From the NCBI GenBank assembly GCA_013824015.1, contig PNNC01000160.1, positions 1-34,881 of the forward strand: 34,881 bases of DNA. The letters run 5' to 3'. Positions 14,875-23,335 of the stretch are shown here, one piece after another. The notes under the pieces are model-generated. The model did no database searches. It worked only from the letters and a program-made list of their open reading frames with translations, and was not told the DNA's origin. Each line of letters opens with the position of its first letter. The first letter of the stretch is position 1. The stretch is from Polaromonas sp. (GTDB taxonomy: Bacteria; Pseudomonadota; Gammaproteobacteria; Burkholderiales; Burkholderiaceae_C). Position numbers and translations under genes: made by a program.

Positions 14875-16035
14875 ATGCCTGGATTGCTGCCCAACGTGGA
14901 CCCCGACGGTCTGCTCGAATTCTCGGTGGTCTACACCGACCGCGCGCTCAACCACATGTCCAGAAGCTTCCAGGGCGTGATGACCGACATCTCCAGCATC
15001 CTGAAAGAGGTTTACAACGCCCCTTCCGCCGTGCTGGTACCCGGCAGCGGCACTTACGGCATGGAAGCCGTGGCCCGCCAGTTTGCCCACGGCAAACACG
15101 TGATGGTGATCCGCAACGGCTGGTTCAGCTACCGCTGGACCCAGATCTTCGACATGGGCAACATCCCCGCCTCGTCCACCGTGCTGAAAGCGCGCCAGAC
15201 CGCCAAGGGCGCGCAGGCCCCGTGGATCCCGGCGCCGATTGCCGACGTCCAGGCCGCGATTGCCAAAGAAAAACCCGCCGTCGTGTTTGCCCCGCACGTC
15301 GAAACTGCCGCCGGCATGATGCTGCCCGACAACTACCTCAAAGCCGTGGCCGACGCCGTGCATGCGGTCGGCGGGCTGTTCGTGCTCGACTGCATCGCCT
15401 CCGGCGCGATGTGGGTGGACATGAAAGCCACCGGCGTCGATGTGCTGATCTCGGCCCCGCAAAAAGGCTGGAGCAGCTCACCCTGCTGCGCGATGGTGAT
15501 GCTCAGCGAGCGCGCCCGCGCCGCGATCGACGGCACCACCAGCTCCAGCTTTGCCTGCGACCTCAAGAAGTGGCTGCAGATCATGGAAACCTATGAGAAG
15601 GGCGGCCACGCCTACCACGCGACCCTGCCGACCGACGCCCTCACGCGCCTGCGCGCTGCCATGAAGGAAACCCAGGCCTACGGCTTTGCCAAGGTCCGCG
15701 ACGAACAGATCGCCCTGGGCGGCAAGGTCCGCAAGCTGTTCGAAAGCCGCGGCCTGCCCAGCGTCGCCGCCGAAGGTTTCAAGGCCCCCGGCGTCGTGGT
15801 CAGCTACACCACCGACCCCGAGATCCAGTCGAGCAAGAAGTTTCTGGCCGAAGGCCTGCAGACCGCCGCCGGCGTGCCGCTGCAGTGCGACGAAGGCGCG
15901 GACTTCATGACCTTCCGCATCGGCCTGTTCGGCCTGGAAAAATGGCACAACGTCGATAAGACGGTCGCCAACCTGGCCGACGCGCTGGACCGCATTGGCA
16001 TCACTGAAAAAGTGACCGAGGATGTGGCGGGCTGA
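14875..16035 (+). CDS. Class V aminotransferase (alanine-glyoxylate / serine-pyruvate type)
   Basis: A 386-residue PLP enzyme of fold type I. The PLP-binding Lys197 sits in LISAPQKGWSSSPC, Asp172 in LFVLDCIASG contacts the pyridine nitrogen, VPGSGTYGMEA (55-65) is the phosphate-binding turn and PHVETAAG (140-147) is the family segment after it. Known relatives transfer amino groups between alanine or serine and glyoxylate or pyruvate; others are 2-aminoethylphosphonate or purine catabolic transaminases, so the substrate is open. No Shine-Dalgarno is evident before the ATG at 14875. The gene stands alone and ends in a strong terminator. Confidence 0.92.
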   Translation: MPGLLPNVDPDGLLEFSVVYTDRALNHMSRSFQGVMTDISSILKEVYNAPSAVLVPGSGTYGMEAVARQFAHGKHVMVIRNGWFSYRWTQIFDMGNIPASSTVLKARQTAKGAQAPWIPAPIADVQAAIAKEKPAVVFAPHVETAAGMMLPDNYLKAVADAVHAVGGLFVLDCIASGAMWVDMKATGVDVLISAPQKGWSSSPCCAMVMLSERARAAIDGTTSSSFACDLKKWLQIMETYEKGGHAYHATLPTDALTRLRAAMKETQAYGFAKVRDEQIALGGKVRKLFESRGLPSVAAEGFKAPGVVVSYTTDPEIQSSKKFLAEGLQTAAGVPLQCDEGADFMTFRIGLFGLEKWHNVDKTVANLADALDRIGITEKVTEDVAG

Positions 16036-16052
16036 GAAGCCTTTCGCTGATC

Positions 16053-16080
16053 AAAAAGGCTCCCCATGGGAGCCTTTTTT
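16053..16080 (+). terminator. Rho-independent terminator after the aminotransferase
   Basis: GGCTCCC/GGGAGCC stem with a CAT loop, extended by A-T pairs (AAAAA before, TTTTTT after). The symmetrical A and T tracts make it likely to work on both strands, also ending the minus-strand lipoprotein gene. Confidence 0.92.
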
Positions 16081-16125
16081 CATGGGGGTTTCAAAGGGTG
16101 AGGTCTCCCGCCCCGACGCTCAGCG

Positions 16126-16992
16126 TTATTTGGAAACCAGGTCCGGTGCAATGTCCATGAGGAGCCTGTCCACTGCAGGAGAAACCAGCCGGCTCAAGGA
16201 GTCGTCAAACTCGCGAATGTGCTGCATGGCCTCTTCGGTGGATGCGTATGTTTTTATCTGCGGCGGGTAGGGTCGATCGTGATGGGGATGAATGCCTGAA
16301 GCCATGCCGTACCAGGCAAACGGGGGTAAGGAAGCCACACCCTCTGACGAAGTTTTGGTGGAGTTGGCGGCGGAAGGCGATGTGGGAGACTGGCCAGGTC
16401 TTGGCGCCATGACGGGGCGAATCGAGTATCGAATGCAGGGCGAAACACGGGGATAGCTGCAACTGCCGGCGTCGAAATGGAGGCTAAACACCGGCAAACC
16501 TCTCGAAAACGGTACGGCTTCCAGCGCCGGAACGTTGTAACGCCGGTCGGTCCCGCCTCTGAGCGCATAGGGGAGAGGTAGCACCTCGACGGTCATGCCC
16601 GCCCGCTGGAGGCGTTCGACCAGTTGCGTCACAAAAATCTGGTGATGATTCGTCGCGACGCCGCTTTTTGAAGCGCTGTCCGCCAGCTTGGCGTGCATCG
16701 TGGTCAGTATTGCATCCACACGGGCTGGCCTGTCCGGCTGCGCCAAAGCCACCAGCAGATCCGATTGTCCGAAGACAACGGCAATGGGGACGTTGTACTT
16801 GAAGGGCGCCTGGTCAACGACAAGCAAAATCCGCTTCTGGTTTGCCGCCTTGAGCTGGTCCACCAAAGGCGCGTAGGAGACACAGCCTGTGAGAAAAAGA
16901 GCTGAGATCGCTACCGCAAACCCGTATAGAACACGCTTCGGCCAACTGCAGATGCCACCCGCGAGTCTTGCTGTTTGAAAATGCTGCTGCAT
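16126..16992 (-). CDS. Predicted lipoprotein of unknown function
   Basis: 288 residues from the ATG at 16992, which has GGGAGG four bases upstream. The N-terminus has basic residues, a hydrophobic run (VLYGFAVAISALFLTG) and a lipobox LTGC with Cys37 as the predicted lipidated residue, so it should be a membrane-anchored periplasmic or outer-membrane lipoprotein. The mature part opens with KRILLVVDQAPFKYNVPIAV and later HHQIFVTQLVERLQRAGMTV, looking like an alpha/beta domain; I do not recognise a family. Its codon use and GC look lower than those of its neighbours. It is divergent from the YCII gene. Confidence 0.72.
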   Translation of the reverse strand: MQQHFQTARLAGGICSWPKRVLYGFAVAISALFLTGCVSYAPLVDQLKAANQKRILLVVDQAPFKYNVPIAVVFGQSDLLVALAQPDRPARVDAILTTMHAKLADSASKSGVATNHHQIFVTQLVERLQRAGMTVEVLPLPYALRGGTDRRYNVPALEAVPFSRGLPVFSLHFDAGSCSYPRVSPCIRYSIRPVMAPRPGQSPTSPSAANSTKTSSEGVASLPPFAWYGMASGIHPHHDRPYPPQIKTYASTEEAMQHIREFDDSLSRLVSPAVDRLLMDIAPDLVSK

Positions 16993-17146
16993 GCCGCCTC
17001 CCTTTTTTTTCTGGATGCTACCAGACCTATCGGCTCCGCTGCCCGCTGGGAATCTCAGCTTGGCGGCCGCTTTTTTCGTGCGGTATTGTCGAGTATCAGC
17101 TTCGCCGTTCGTCGTACAGGTGTGACCATCAACCAAAGGAATTCCC

Positions 17147-17521
17147 ATGCAATACCTCTGCCTCGCTTATTACGACCCCGAAAAAATGGACGCCATGGCG
17201 CCCGCCGACATGCAGGCGTTGGTGCAGGCCCTGCCCGCCAAGGACGCGGCACTGCAGCAGACCGGCAAGCTCGTCTGGAACGGCTCGCTCCAGGGACCGA
17301 AAGCCACCTTCGGCATGCGCCCGCGCGGCGGCAAACCTGTCGTGACCGACGGGCCTTATGCCGAAGCCAAGGAAATGGTGGGCGGCTTTTTTGTCATCGA
17401 AGCGGCCGACAAGGCGGAGGCGATACGCATCGCGTCGCTGCATCCCGCTGCCACGCTGGGGGAACACATCGGCTGGGGCATCGAGGTGCACCCGATCGGC
17501 ACCTGTTCGGTCAAGAAATAG
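17147..17521 (+). CDS. YCII-related (DGPF) domain protein
   Basis: A 124-residue protein of the YciI/DGPF family. MQYLCLAYYDPEKMD is the characteristic start and VTDGPYAEAKEMVGGFFVIEA contains the DGPY-AE signature; HPAATLGEHIGWGIEVHPI closes the ferredoxin-like fold. The start is supported by AAAGGAATTCCC. The family is widespread, often coded beside an ECF sigma factor, but none is adjacent here. The molecular function is not established. Confidence 0.92.
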   Translation: MQYLCLAYYDPEKMDAMAPADMQALVQALPAKDAALQQTGKLVWNGSLQGPKATFGMRPRGGKPVVTDGPYAEAKEMVGGFFVIEAADKAEAIRIASLHPAATLGEHIGWGIEVHPIGTCSVKK

Positions 17522-17549
17522 CACTGGCTTCGGGTCGCGTAAGGCAAGC

Positions 17550-18017
17550 TCACTTTTGCTTCGTCTCTCGTTTTTCCTCCAAAGCTCCGACGTAAGCTTC
17601 GCACTGTGACGCGATTGTTTGCCAGGCGTGTCCGGGGACTTTGATTGGCTGAGACCGTCTGAAAGCCTTCGCCATGGATGACGGCATCTTTGACGGCAAC
17701 GGCAATTTGATCTTTCTCTCGATGGGTGGATTGTCGGGATTGCATCCATCCCGATGCTCGCCTTGGTACGAGTCGCAACCACGCACGATCAACGTGTTCC
17801 CCACACGAGTCCCGATACCTCGGAACGCGTAGTAGCTCCCCCACTCCTCGTGCACGACGTATTGAGTTCCCTCGCGTTCAATCGAGAGCAGGCTGAATGG
17901 ATTTCTTCGTCCCGCAGCTTCGGGCACGCAGGTAAGCCAAACTCCTTCTATCGACGGAGCCGCATTGCTTGGCCCGTACAGGAACATAAGCAGCAAACTG
18001 GCGAGTATGCGGCGCAT
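17550..18017 (-). CDS. Hypothetical secreted protein
   Basis: 155 residues from the ATG at 18017, chosen because it gives a clean signal peptide (RRILASLLLMFLYGPSNAAP); the open frame runs back to 18197, but that part looks non-coding. The mature part has four cysteines (30, 81, 92, 139), enough for two disulfides, and a basic C-terminal tail. I do not recognise a family. The region appears clearly lower in GC than the surrounding genes, which hints at recent acquisition. It converges on the YCII gene with a 28-base gap; no Shine-Dalgarno is obvious. Confidence 0.55.
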   Translation of the reverse strand: MRRILASLLLMFLYGPSNAAPSIEGVWLTCVPEAAGRRNPFSLLSIEREGTQYVVHEEWGSYYAFRGIGTRVGNTLIVRGCDSYQGEHRDGCNPDNPPIERKIKLPLPSKMPSSMAKAFRRSQPIKVPGHAWQTIASQCEAYVGALEEKRETKQK

Positions 18018-18212
18018 GCGGTTAGCGATCGCGCCAGCCACCTCCAACCGACTGTTGAGTATGTCCAAAACTTGCTTCCTGTTCGGTGCGTCAATATGTC
18101 TATTGATGAATGGTGCTGCGCAATTCCATGTGACACGCTGGAGAGCTTCGTGTGAACCATGAATTTTTCGCGAAATCGCTAGCGCCGAACCTGGCAACTG
18201 TCGTTTGAGCGC

Positions 18213-19034
18213 TTAAGGCCTGAAATACTCCTGCACCGTCTCCCACGCCACCGTCTGCAGATGTTTCGCGATCACCGGGTCCAGGCCGGCCGTGTACTTC
18301 AGGTCCACCGGTGACGCCTTGAACAGCGTCGCATACGTCACACAGGCCGCCAGGTAGCTGCCGGCCGGGCTGGGGTGGCGCAGGTCGGCGACGTACAGAT
18401 CCAGTTGCGGCATCTTGGCGATCGACTTGCCGAAGGCCAGGCCTGCCGGAATCACCAGTGCGTTGTTGTCGTTGCCGGCCTGGGTGTAGGCCTCGGCCAA
18501 TTCAGCGGTCATCGACGGCACGTCCTTGTAGGCCCAGGACATGAAAAACACCGGCTTGGCGCCGTGTTTGCGCACCGTGTCTGAATGCTTTTTGGCAAAT
18601 TCATGGAACAGCGGCTTGAGCTGCGGATGCAGCGGGCACTGGCTGCAGTCCATCATGATCGCGAGGTCGAACAGGCGGTCCAGCTTGTTGAAGCTGACGG
18701 TGTTGTTGGCGCCGAAGGAGTACGAGCCGACGGCGTTGGGGCGGAAATAACTGTCCACGTCGTGCCAGTTCATGCCGGAGCCGCTGATGGTGGCCGAGCT
18801 GGCGCGGTGCCGGAAGCCGGGCTGGCCGGCCGCGATCAACTGGCCCACGTGGTTGTGCAGGCTGTTGTTGTAATAAAAGAAGCTGTTGCCGATGTAGATG
18901 GCCGAGGCGGGCTTGTCGCCGGCGTCCGTCACCTTGGGTTTGGTCTGGGCCAGTGCGCCGTTGGCAGCGCCGAAGGCGAGGGCGAGGCCGAGGGCGGCCG
19001 AGAGAAAAGATTTGACGATTGAACGCTGGCGCAC
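18213..19034 (-). CDS. Secreted SGNH-like hydrolase
   Basis: 273 residues from a GTG start at 19034 with AAGGAG eight bases upstream. A signal peptide covers about residues 1-30 (FLSAALGLALAFGAANGALAQ). YIGNSFFYYNN contains Gly-Asn-Ser (49-51), the oxyanion and nucleophile block of SGNH/GDSL-type esterases of the GNSFT kind, and DLRHPSPAGSYLAACV near the C-terminus supplies Asp217 and His220 of the triad. It is therefore a probable periplasmic or extracellular ester hydrolase; the substrate is unknown. It is transcribed alone, divergent from the MDR gene across a 169-base gap that must hold both promoters. Confidence 0.78.
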   Translation of the reverse strand: MRQRSIVKSFLSAALGLALAFGAANGALAQTKPKVTDAGDKPASAIYIGNSFFYYNNSLHNHVGQLIAAGQPGFRHRASSATISGSGMNWHDVDSYFRPNAVGSYSFGANNTVSFNKLDRLFDLAIMMDCSQCPLHPQLKPLFHEFAKKHSDTVRKHGAKPVFFMSWAYKDVPSMTAELAEAYTQAGNDNNALVIPAGLAFGKSIAKMPQLDLYVADLRHPSPAGSYLAACVTYATLFKASPVDLKYTAGLDPVIAKHLQTVAWETVQEYFRP

Positions 19035-19203
19035 GGTGTTGTCTCCTTGGTTTTTGTGTCTGGCGAGTCTAGTGGACAAAAGCCGCGGCGTCATGCGACT
19101 TGTCCTCAAGGTCCGCGCGCTGCAGAGAAGTCCGTCTGGATGGATACTTGGGCACAAGCTGCTGCACCGCAGCACACCTCACCCCTGATCAATGGAGACA
19201 AGC

Positions 19204-20340
19204 ATGAGCACACCCCCCACCGGCCTTCAACTCCAGTCCCTGGTCACGCCCGAAGGCGAGCTGAAAATCTCGCTGGTCGCCGTGCCCACGCCCACGCCTG
19301 CCGCCGATGAGGTGGTGGTGCGTATCGAAGCCACGCCGATCAACCCCTCGGACATCGGCCTGCTGTTTGGCGCGGCCGACATCCGGACCGTCAAGCTCTC
19401 GGGAAACGCCGCGTTGCCCGCGGTGACGATGCAGATTCCGCCGGCGGCGATGCCGTCCATGGCCGGGCGCCTGGGCCAGGCGCTGCCGGTCGGTAACGAA
19501 GGCGCCGGGGTGGTGGTGGCGGCCGGCAGTGGCGCGGCCGCGCAGGCGCTGCTGGGCAAGACGGTGGCGCTGCTGGGCGGCGCGATGTATGCGCAGTACC
19601 GCTGTGTGAAAGCCGAGCAGTGCCTGCTGCTGCCCGACGGCACGACGCCGGCCGAAGGCGCGTCTTGTTTTGTCAACCCGCTGACGGCGCTGGGCATGGT
19701 CGAGACCATGAAGCGCGAAGGCCACACGGCGCTGGTGCACACGGCGGCGGCGTCCAACCTGGGCCAGATGCTGAACCGGATCTGCCTCAAGGACGGCATT
19801 GGCCTGGTGAACATCGTGCGCAAGCCGGAACAGGTCGCGCTGCTGAAGGCGCAGGGCGCGAAGCACGTCTGCGACGCGACCGCGCCGACCTTCATGGAAG
19901 ACCTGACACAGGCGCTGGTCGCCACTGGCGCCACGCTGGCGTTTGACGCCACCGGCGGCGGCAAGCTGGCCGGGCAGATCCTGAGCGCGATGGAAGCCGC
20001 GCTGAACCGCACGGCCAAGGAATACAGCCGCTACGGCTCGACCACCCACAAGCAGGTGTATATCTACGGCGGGCTGGACACACGGCCCACCGAGTTCAAC
20101 CGCAGCTTCGGCATGGCCTGGGGCATGGGCGGCTGGCTGCTGTTTCCGTTTCTGCAGCGTATCGGTGCGGAAGCGGCGCAAGCGCTGCGCCAGCGTGTGG
20201 CCAACGAACTGAAAACCACTTTTGCGAGCAGCTACTCCAAAGAGATTTCGCTGACCGAGGCGCTGCAACCGGCAGAGATCGCGGTCTACGGCCAGCGCGC
20301 GACCGGCACCAAGTACCTGATCAACCCCGCGAAGACCTGA
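19204..20340 (+). CDS. MDR-family (zinc-independent) alcohol dehydrogenase / quinone-reductase-like protein
   Basis: 378 residues from the ATG at 19204 (GGAGA six bases upstream). It has the GroES-like N-terminal domain with TPINPSD (44-50) and GNEGAG (97-102), the hallmark of zinc-independent quinone or enoyl reductases, and a Rossmann half in which the usual glycine motif is replaced by AAASNLGQ (181-188). The zinc-coordinating Cys/His set of alcohol dehydrogenases is absent. It probably reduces a quinone or an alpha,beta-unsaturated carbonyl with NAD(P)H in the cytosol. Substrate and physiological role are not apparent from neighbours. Confidence 0.87.
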   Translation: MSTPPTGLQLQSLVTPEGELKISLVAVPTPTPAADEVVVRIEATPINPSDIGLLFGAADIRTVKLSGNAALPAVTMQIPPAAMPSMAGRLGQALPVGNEGAGVVVAAGSGAAAQALLGKTVALLGGAMYAQYRCVKAEQCLLLPDGTTPAEGASCFVNPLTALGMVETMKREGHTALVHTAAASNLGQMLNRICLKDGIGLVNIVRKPEQVALLKAQGAKHVCDATAPTFMEDLTQALVATGATLAFDATGGGKLAGQILSAMEAALNRTAKEYSRYGSTTHKQVYIYGGLDTRPTEFNRSFGMAWGMGGWLLFPFLQRIGAEAAQALRQRVANELKTTFASSYSKEISLTEALQPAEIAVYGQRATGTKYLINPAKT

Positions 20341-20365
20341 TCGCCTGCCGCGCCGACGCGGATTT

Positions 20366-20420
20366 GCTACGGTATTGATAGCTGGATGCCCATGATTGAC
20401 ATGGGCTGGAGGCCGATTTG
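20366..20420 (-). repeat. Dispersed two-hairpin repeat, family 1, copy E
   Basis: Reverse-oriented copy: GCTAC...GATAGC, then CCCATGATTGACATGGG, then CTGGAGGCCGATTTG. It lies between the MDR gene and the convergent end of the DUF2182 gene. Confidence 0.78.
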
Positions 20421-20461
20421 ATTCAAAAAACCGGCAAGCCGGGTGACCTGGCCACCGGGGC

Positions 20462-21220
20462 TCAAACCGGCCAGACGGCCCGCACCGTCATCAGCAGGCC
20501 TGCCGCGCAGGCGACCCCACCCACCGTGCGCGCCACGCGCTGCCCGTCGGGCGCCAGCCGTTCTGCCGTGATCGCGGTGGTGACGAGGGCCATGACACGC
20601 AGGTCCATCACGCCCCACACCAGCAGCATGGCCGTCAGGCCGGCGCAGGAGCAAACGCAGTGCTGGGCCAGCCGCAGGCCGTGGCGCCAGGCGGTGCTGG
20701 CGGGTGGGGGTAACGACATGGGCGGCTGCCGGCAGCAGGCCAGATGCCGCGCCTTCCACGTCGTGAACTGCAAGGCACCGGCCAACAGCACCACCAGCCC
20801 CTGCAGCGCGGGCACGCTGCGCGCCACGGCGTTCATCTGCAGCAGGGCCTGTGTGAGTGCCGCGCCGAGGGCGAAGACGAGCACGCCCAGCATGGTCCAC
20901 ACCAGGAAATAGCCCGCACCAGCCAGCGCGGCGTGCGCCGGCCGGTACCAGCGCAGTGCAGGCAGCAGCGCCGGCAACATCATCGCGACCATCATCACCA
21001 CCCACATGCCGGTGAAAGACGCCGCCGCGCCGGCCCAGCTTTGTCCGCACATCGGCAGCCACGCGGTGGACAGCGTCCAGCCGCCGGGCATGGGCAACTC
21101 GCCCATGCCCTGCATCGCCAGGCCCCCGGCGATGGTGCTGGCCGCCGCTGCTGCAAACAGCAGCAAACCGATGCCCGGAAGCGCCGGCAGCCGGCGAAGC
21201 ACGTCAGGCACAGCAGGCAT
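20462..21220 (-). CDS. DUF2182 predicted metal-binding integral membrane protein
   Basis: 252 residues from the ATG at 21220; an ATG at 21253 is also possible. It has a hydrophobic multi-helix layout with the family motifs in order: MWVVMMVAMMLP (72-83), WKARHLACCR (155-164) and a cysteine-rich CVCSCAGLTAML (188-199) leading to VWGVMDLRVMALVT. The conserved Met, Cys and His residues in membrane helices are why the family is annotated as metal-binding; no function is proven. Its start overlaps the end of the DUF899 gene by 17 bases, so the two are translationally coupled and likely work together. Confidence 0.85.
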   Translation of the reverse strand: MPAVPDVLRRLPALPGIGLLLFAAAAASTIAGGLAMQGMGELPMPGGWTLSTAWLPMCGQSWAGAAASFTGMWVVMMVAMMLPALLPALRWYRPAHAALAGAGYFLVWTMLGVLVFALGAALTQALLQMNAVARSVPALQGLVVLLAGALQFTTWKARHLACCRQPPMSLPPPASTAWRHGLRLAQHCVCSCAGLTAMLLVWGVMDLRVMALVTTAITAERLAPDGQRVARTVGGVACAAGLLMTVRAVWPV

Positions 21221-22007
21221 GGGCAGGCGCCTGCGTGTTCTGGTACTCGTCATGGCGGCGCCACCAGATGCCGGTTTCGTTGCGGCCCAGCGGCGCGCGG
21301 TCCAGCCAGGCGTAGGAGCCCCAGATGCCATCGACGCCGCGCGAATAGGTCGAGTAGCAGTGGTAGATCTCGCCGCCCTCGCGCACAAAGGTGCTCATGC
21401 CGGGACGCTCGCGGGTGTAGGTGGCCGGGTCGGTGCCGGTGCCGGCTGCGATTTCGGCCACCGGTCCCGAGCCACCGCCCTGCTGGCCGGCGCGCCACTC
21501 GAACGTGGGCTCGCGGCGGAAGTTGTAGTCGATGCCGTCGTCCCGCTGCTGCGCCTCGGTGAACGACACCTTGAAGTCGTAGTTGAAGTCGCTGCCGAAG
21601 GATGAGGCCCAGGGGAAGGTCCAGCCCATGCGTTGCTTGAAGGCCTGCAGTTTGGCCAGCGGTGCACGTGACACCGCGTGCAGGGTCACGTCATGGTTGG
21701 CCAGATGCAGCGCGAAGCCGTTGAAGCCATCGGCAATCATCGAGCACGAGGGGCAGCCGGCCTGGTAGTCGGGCCCGAACATGAAGTGATAAACCATCAG
21801 TTGCGAACGGCCCTGGAACAGCTCGTCGAGTGAGGCCTTGCCCGCGTCGGTATCGAAGGTGTAGGCCTTGTCCAGCCGCACCCAGGGCAGTTGCTGGCGC
21901 TGCTGCGCGAGTGCGTCGCTGCGGCGTGTGAAGTCCTTTTCGGCGGCCAGCAGTTCGAGCCGCGCGGCCATCCATTCGTCGCGTGTGGCGGTGCTGTGGG
22001 TTGTCAT
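21204..22007 (-). CDS. DUF899 thioredoxin-fold protein
   Basis: 267 residues from the ATG at 22007, with AAAGGA upstream. It matches the DUF899 thioredoxin-like family: DEWMAARLELLAAEKDFTRR at the N-terminus, LMVYHFMFGPDYQAGCPSCSM with the CPSC redox pair (85-88), and a C-terminal GGEIYHCYSTYSRGVDGI segment. The CxxC motif suggests thiol chemistry, although partners are unknown. It is the first gene of a two-gene unit with DUF2182 and is divergent from a winged-helix regulator 95 bases away, which probably controls it. Confidence 0.9.
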   Translation of the reverse strand: MTTHSTATRDEWMAARLELLAAEKDFTRRSDALAQQRQQLPWVRLDKAYTFDTDAGKASLDELFQGRSQLMVYHFMFGPDYQAGCPSCSMIADGFNGFALHLANHDVTLHAVSRAPLAKLQAFKQRMGWTFPWASSFGSDFNYDFKVSFTEAQQRDDGIDYNFRREPTFEWRAGQQGGGSGPVAEIAAGTGTDPATYTRERPGMSTFVREGGEIYHCYSTYSRGVDGIWGSYAWLDRAPLGRNETGIWWRRHDEYQNTQAPAHACCA

Positions 22008-22102
22008 CGCTGTGTTCCTTTCATGGGGTTGTTGATGAAGCACGCGCTTATAGTAGGAACGATCATGCGAACAGTGAGAGTGACAAATCTGGCGGGATTC
22101 GG

Positions 22103-23326
22103 ATGGACGCGCTGATCACCGCCGCCGCCATTGCGCTGGCCGCCGGTGATGTGCTGGGCGCGCTGAACCGTGTGGCCTTGCGCAACGACGCGCCGGCGCT
22201 GGCGCTGCGCGGCATTGCGATGGCGCGGCTCGGCGACATGGCGCGCGCCAAGCTGCTGCTGCGCAGTGCCGCACGCGCTTTCGGTGCGAAGGAAGCGGTG
22301 GCCCGCGCGCGTTGTGTGCTGGCCGAAGCCGAGATCGCGTTGGTCTCGCGCGAGCTGGGCTGGCCGGCGACGGCGCTGGATGCCGCCCGCACCACGCTGG
22401 AAGCCCACGGCGACCGGGCCAACGCCGCGCATGCCGGGCATCTGCAGGCGCGGCGACTGCTGCTGATCGGCCAGCTCGACGCCGCAGAACAGACGCTGGC
22501 CGGGCTCGACACCGCGCCCTTGCCACCGGCATCCGCGGCCGCGCATGCGCTGGTGGTCGCCGGCCTGGCGGTGCGGCGCCTGCGCATCACCGAGGCGCGT
22601 ATTGCACTCGCGGATGCCGAACGCGCCGCGCGCCAGGCCGGCATCAGCGCGCTGCTGGAAGAAGTCAGATCTGCCTCGCTCGCGCTGGATGCGCCCGCCG
22701 CACGGCTGATCACGCGCGGCGAAGAGCGTGCGCTGCGGCTCGAAGAAGTGGAAGCCCTGTTCGCGACCGACACCCTGGTCGTGGATGCCTGCCGGTATGT
22801 CGTGCGCCAGGCCGGCAGCGCAGTGCCGCTGGCCAGCCGGCCGGTGTTGTTCACGCTGGTCCGCGTGCTGGCCGAAGCCTGGCCCGCCGACGTGGCGCGT
22901 GACACGCTGGTCGCACGCGCCTTTCGTGGCAAGGAAGCCGACGAGTCCTACCGCGCGCGCCTGCGGGTCGAGATGGGGCGGCTGCGAAGTCTGCTGCGGC
23001 CGCTGGCCAATGTGCATGCCACCCCGCGCGGTTTTGTGCTGACGCCGCACCACACCGGCGATGTGGCGGTGCTGGCGCCACCGATGGAAGGTGATCACGG
23101 GGAGGTGCTGGCGCTTCTGGCCGACGGCGAGTCCTGGTCAAGTTCGGACCTGGCGCTGGCCCTGGGCGCCAGCCAGCGCACGGTGCAGCGCGTGCTGGAA
23201 GCGCTGGCGCTGGTAGGCAAGGTGGTGTGGCTGGGCCAGGGCCGGTCGCGGCGCTGGATGACGACGCCGGTGGTTGCGGGATTCACGACAGCCTTGTTAC
23301 TCCCGGTGTCGCTGCCGGCTGGCTAG
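22103..23326 (+). CDS. TPR-like / winged-helix transcriptional regulator
   Basis: 407 residues from the ATG at 22103; the Shine-Dalgarno is weak. The N-terminal 230 residues are alanine-rich amphipathic helices resembling TPR repeats. Residues about 245-315 (RPVLFTLVRVLAEAWP through RAFRGKEADESYRARLRVEMGRLRSLL and RGFVLTP) look like an OmpR-type winged helix, and 332-386 (VLALLADGESWSSSDLALAL, GASQRTVQRVLEAL) form a second helix-turn-helix with a wing. The two DNA-binding modules and its position divergent from DUF899-DUF2182 suggest a local regulator of that pair. The helix-turn-helix call is good; the target is inferred. Confidence 0.78.
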   Translation: MDALITAAAIALAAGDVLGALNRVALRNDAPALALRGIAMARLGDMARAKLLLRSAARAFGAKEAVARARCVLAEAEIALVSRELGWPATALDAARTTLEAHGDRANAAHAGHLQARRLLLIGQLDAAEQTLAGLDTAPLPPASAAAHALVVAGLAVRRLRITEARIALADAERAARQAGISALLEEVRSASLALDAPAARLITRGEERALRLEEVEALFATDTLVVDACRYVVRQAGSAVPLASRPVLFTLVRVLAEAWPADVARDTLVARAFRGKEADESYRARLRVEMGRLRSLLRPLANVHATPRGFVLTPHHTGDVAVLAPPMEGDHGEVLALLADGESWSSSDLALALGASQRTVQRVLEALALVGKVVWLGQGRSRRWMTTPVVAGFTTALLLPVSLPAG

Positions 23327-23335
23327 GATGGCGGC

